From: Bacilli bacterium
Lineage (GTDB): Bacteria > Bacillota_I > Bacilli_A > RF39 > UBA660
Assembly: GCA_017626405.1 (NCBI GenBank)
Contig: JAGAIS010000001.1
Span: forward strand, 166,885-230,884
Direction: 5' to 3'
DNA length: 64,000 nt
Shown: one piece after another, positions 63,470-64,000 of the stretch
How the letters are laid out: each line of letters begins with the position of its first letter
How positions within the stretch are numbered: position 1 is the stretch's first letter
Notes under the pieces: model-generated
Databases searched by the model: none
Told to the model about the DNA's origin: nothing
Seen by the model: only the letters and a program-made list of their open reading frames with translations
Translations under genes and position numbers: made by a program

Positions 63470-64000
63470 ATGAAAGTATATGAAGTAGATAAGAAAGAAT
63501 TTTTTAAGGGGTATACTTTAAAATATCTATTATTTTTTCGAAAACAATTAGATTTAATAGTAAATGAACTAAATGCTGGTAATTTAGAGCAAGCGTTGAT
63601 CTTAACTATGGATAGACCTTATATAGATTATCCAGAATTCAATTTTTATAGAATAAACATATTAATTAGACTTGGACAATTAGATTTAGCATTAAGTATC
63701 GCTGAAGAAAAAAAATTTGAAAATTTTGAACCGATTCAAAAGCAAAAAATGGGATTACTTGAAGCAATTAAAATAATAAATGAACAAGAAGAGAAGAAAA
63801 AATTAGAAAATCAAGTTAAGATTGGTCAGGATGATTCTGTTTCGCAGGAATCGCAAAAATTAAAGAAGATGTTGATAACTAGATTGTATGTTGGAGTTTT
63901 GACACTTGAAGAGATAGATAATGCCGATTTATCGAATTTTGATAAAATTTTATTGAAGATATGCTATTATGATAAATATAATCATGCTAATGGTTTAAGA
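63470..64000 (+). CDS. 5' part of an unrecognised helical protein (3' end outside window)
   Basis: ATG 63470 opens a frame that stays open for 177 codons to the window edge. AAAGGAAA lies upstream as a ribosome site. The visible part is soluble and almost fully helical; LNAGNLEQALILTMDRP and INILIRLGQLDLALSIAEE look like TPR-type helix pairs (about 34-85), followed by a Lys/Gln/Glu linker. Promoter, ribosome site and the long open frame support a real gene; the function is unknown. Confidence 0.75.
   Translation, partial: MKVYEVDKKEFFKGYTLKYLLFFRKQLDLIVNELNAGNLEQALILTMDRPYIDYPEFNFYRINILIRLGQLDLALSIAEEKKFENFEPIQKQKMGLLEAIKIINEQEEKKKLENQVKIGQDDSVSQESQKLKKMLITRLYVGVLTLEEIDNADLSNFDKILLKICYYDKYNHANGLR

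Overview
The window is about 64 kb of very AT-rich, gene-dense chromosome, almost all in + strand operons. Only lemA-like, gerQ, a GGDEF gene, an alpha/beta hydrolase, an XRE regulator and an LCP gene read on the - strand. It looks like a low-GC Gram-positive of the Bacilli with a small genome, probably an uncultured gut lineage close to the Mollicutes (RF39-like; this is inference). TGA is a normal stop: RF2 is present with its own programmed TGA frameshift, so this is not the Mycoplasma code. I see no rRNA, tRNA, IS element, prophage block or CRISPR array. No gene-free stretch exceeds 300 bases.

Layout: 1-7.5 kb: zinc-ribbon/TPM pair, prfB, yitT, a lipoprotein, a lone Abi_2/HEPN protein, htrA. 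7.5-16.5 kb: core replication and translation block ychF, rpsF-ssb-rpsR (with an S6:S18-type leader), rplI-dnaB-M23 endopeptidase-walJ-rlmH, broken by two orphan genes. 16.5-21 kb: ung, lemA-like, an MBL hydrolase, a spore-coat gerQ homologue, a permease. 21-26 kb: amidoligase-like gene and T-box-controlled pheST. 26.8-33 kb: pcrA, kinase-like protein, nucleotidyltransferase, ligA. 33-38.6 kb: nucleotidyltransferase, sensor with a variant GGDEF domain, BrkB, CorA. 38.6-41.8 kb: the conserved ecfA1-ecfA2-(ecfT)-truA-rplM-rpsI locus, but with both ATPases degenerate and ecfT missing. 41.8-47.7 kb: PAS-GGDEF (-), tilS-ftsH. 47.8-52 kb: parA-parB-mscS-DUF951-abgT. 52-55 kb: two tandem membrane-anchored thioredoxin-like proteins and mgtE with an overlapping upstream ORF. 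56-64 kb: XRE regulator with candidate operators, a candidate ~90-nt small RNA, a UMPH-1-like nucleotidase, GH25 and amidase cell-wall enzymes without signal peptides, an LCP-PASTA protein, a third anchored thioredoxin-like protein and a gene running off the end.

Gene organisation is extremely compact. Many genes carry the exact extended -10 motif TGTTATAAT only 16-25 bases before the start codon, often directly after the T-run of the upstream terminator, and terminator stems frequently contain the stop codon. Many ribosome binding sites are AGGTGAT, which pairs with the AUCACCU part of the 16S 3' end, rather than AGGAGG.

The most unusual items are the inactive-looking ECF ATPase pair in an intact syntenic slot, the three-hairpin small RNA candidate at 57430-57519, the exact 13-bp operator-like repeats beside the XRE gene, the mgtE upstream ORF, the isolated gerQ, and the hyper-compact promoter grammar. 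I found no obvious large new multi-gene system.
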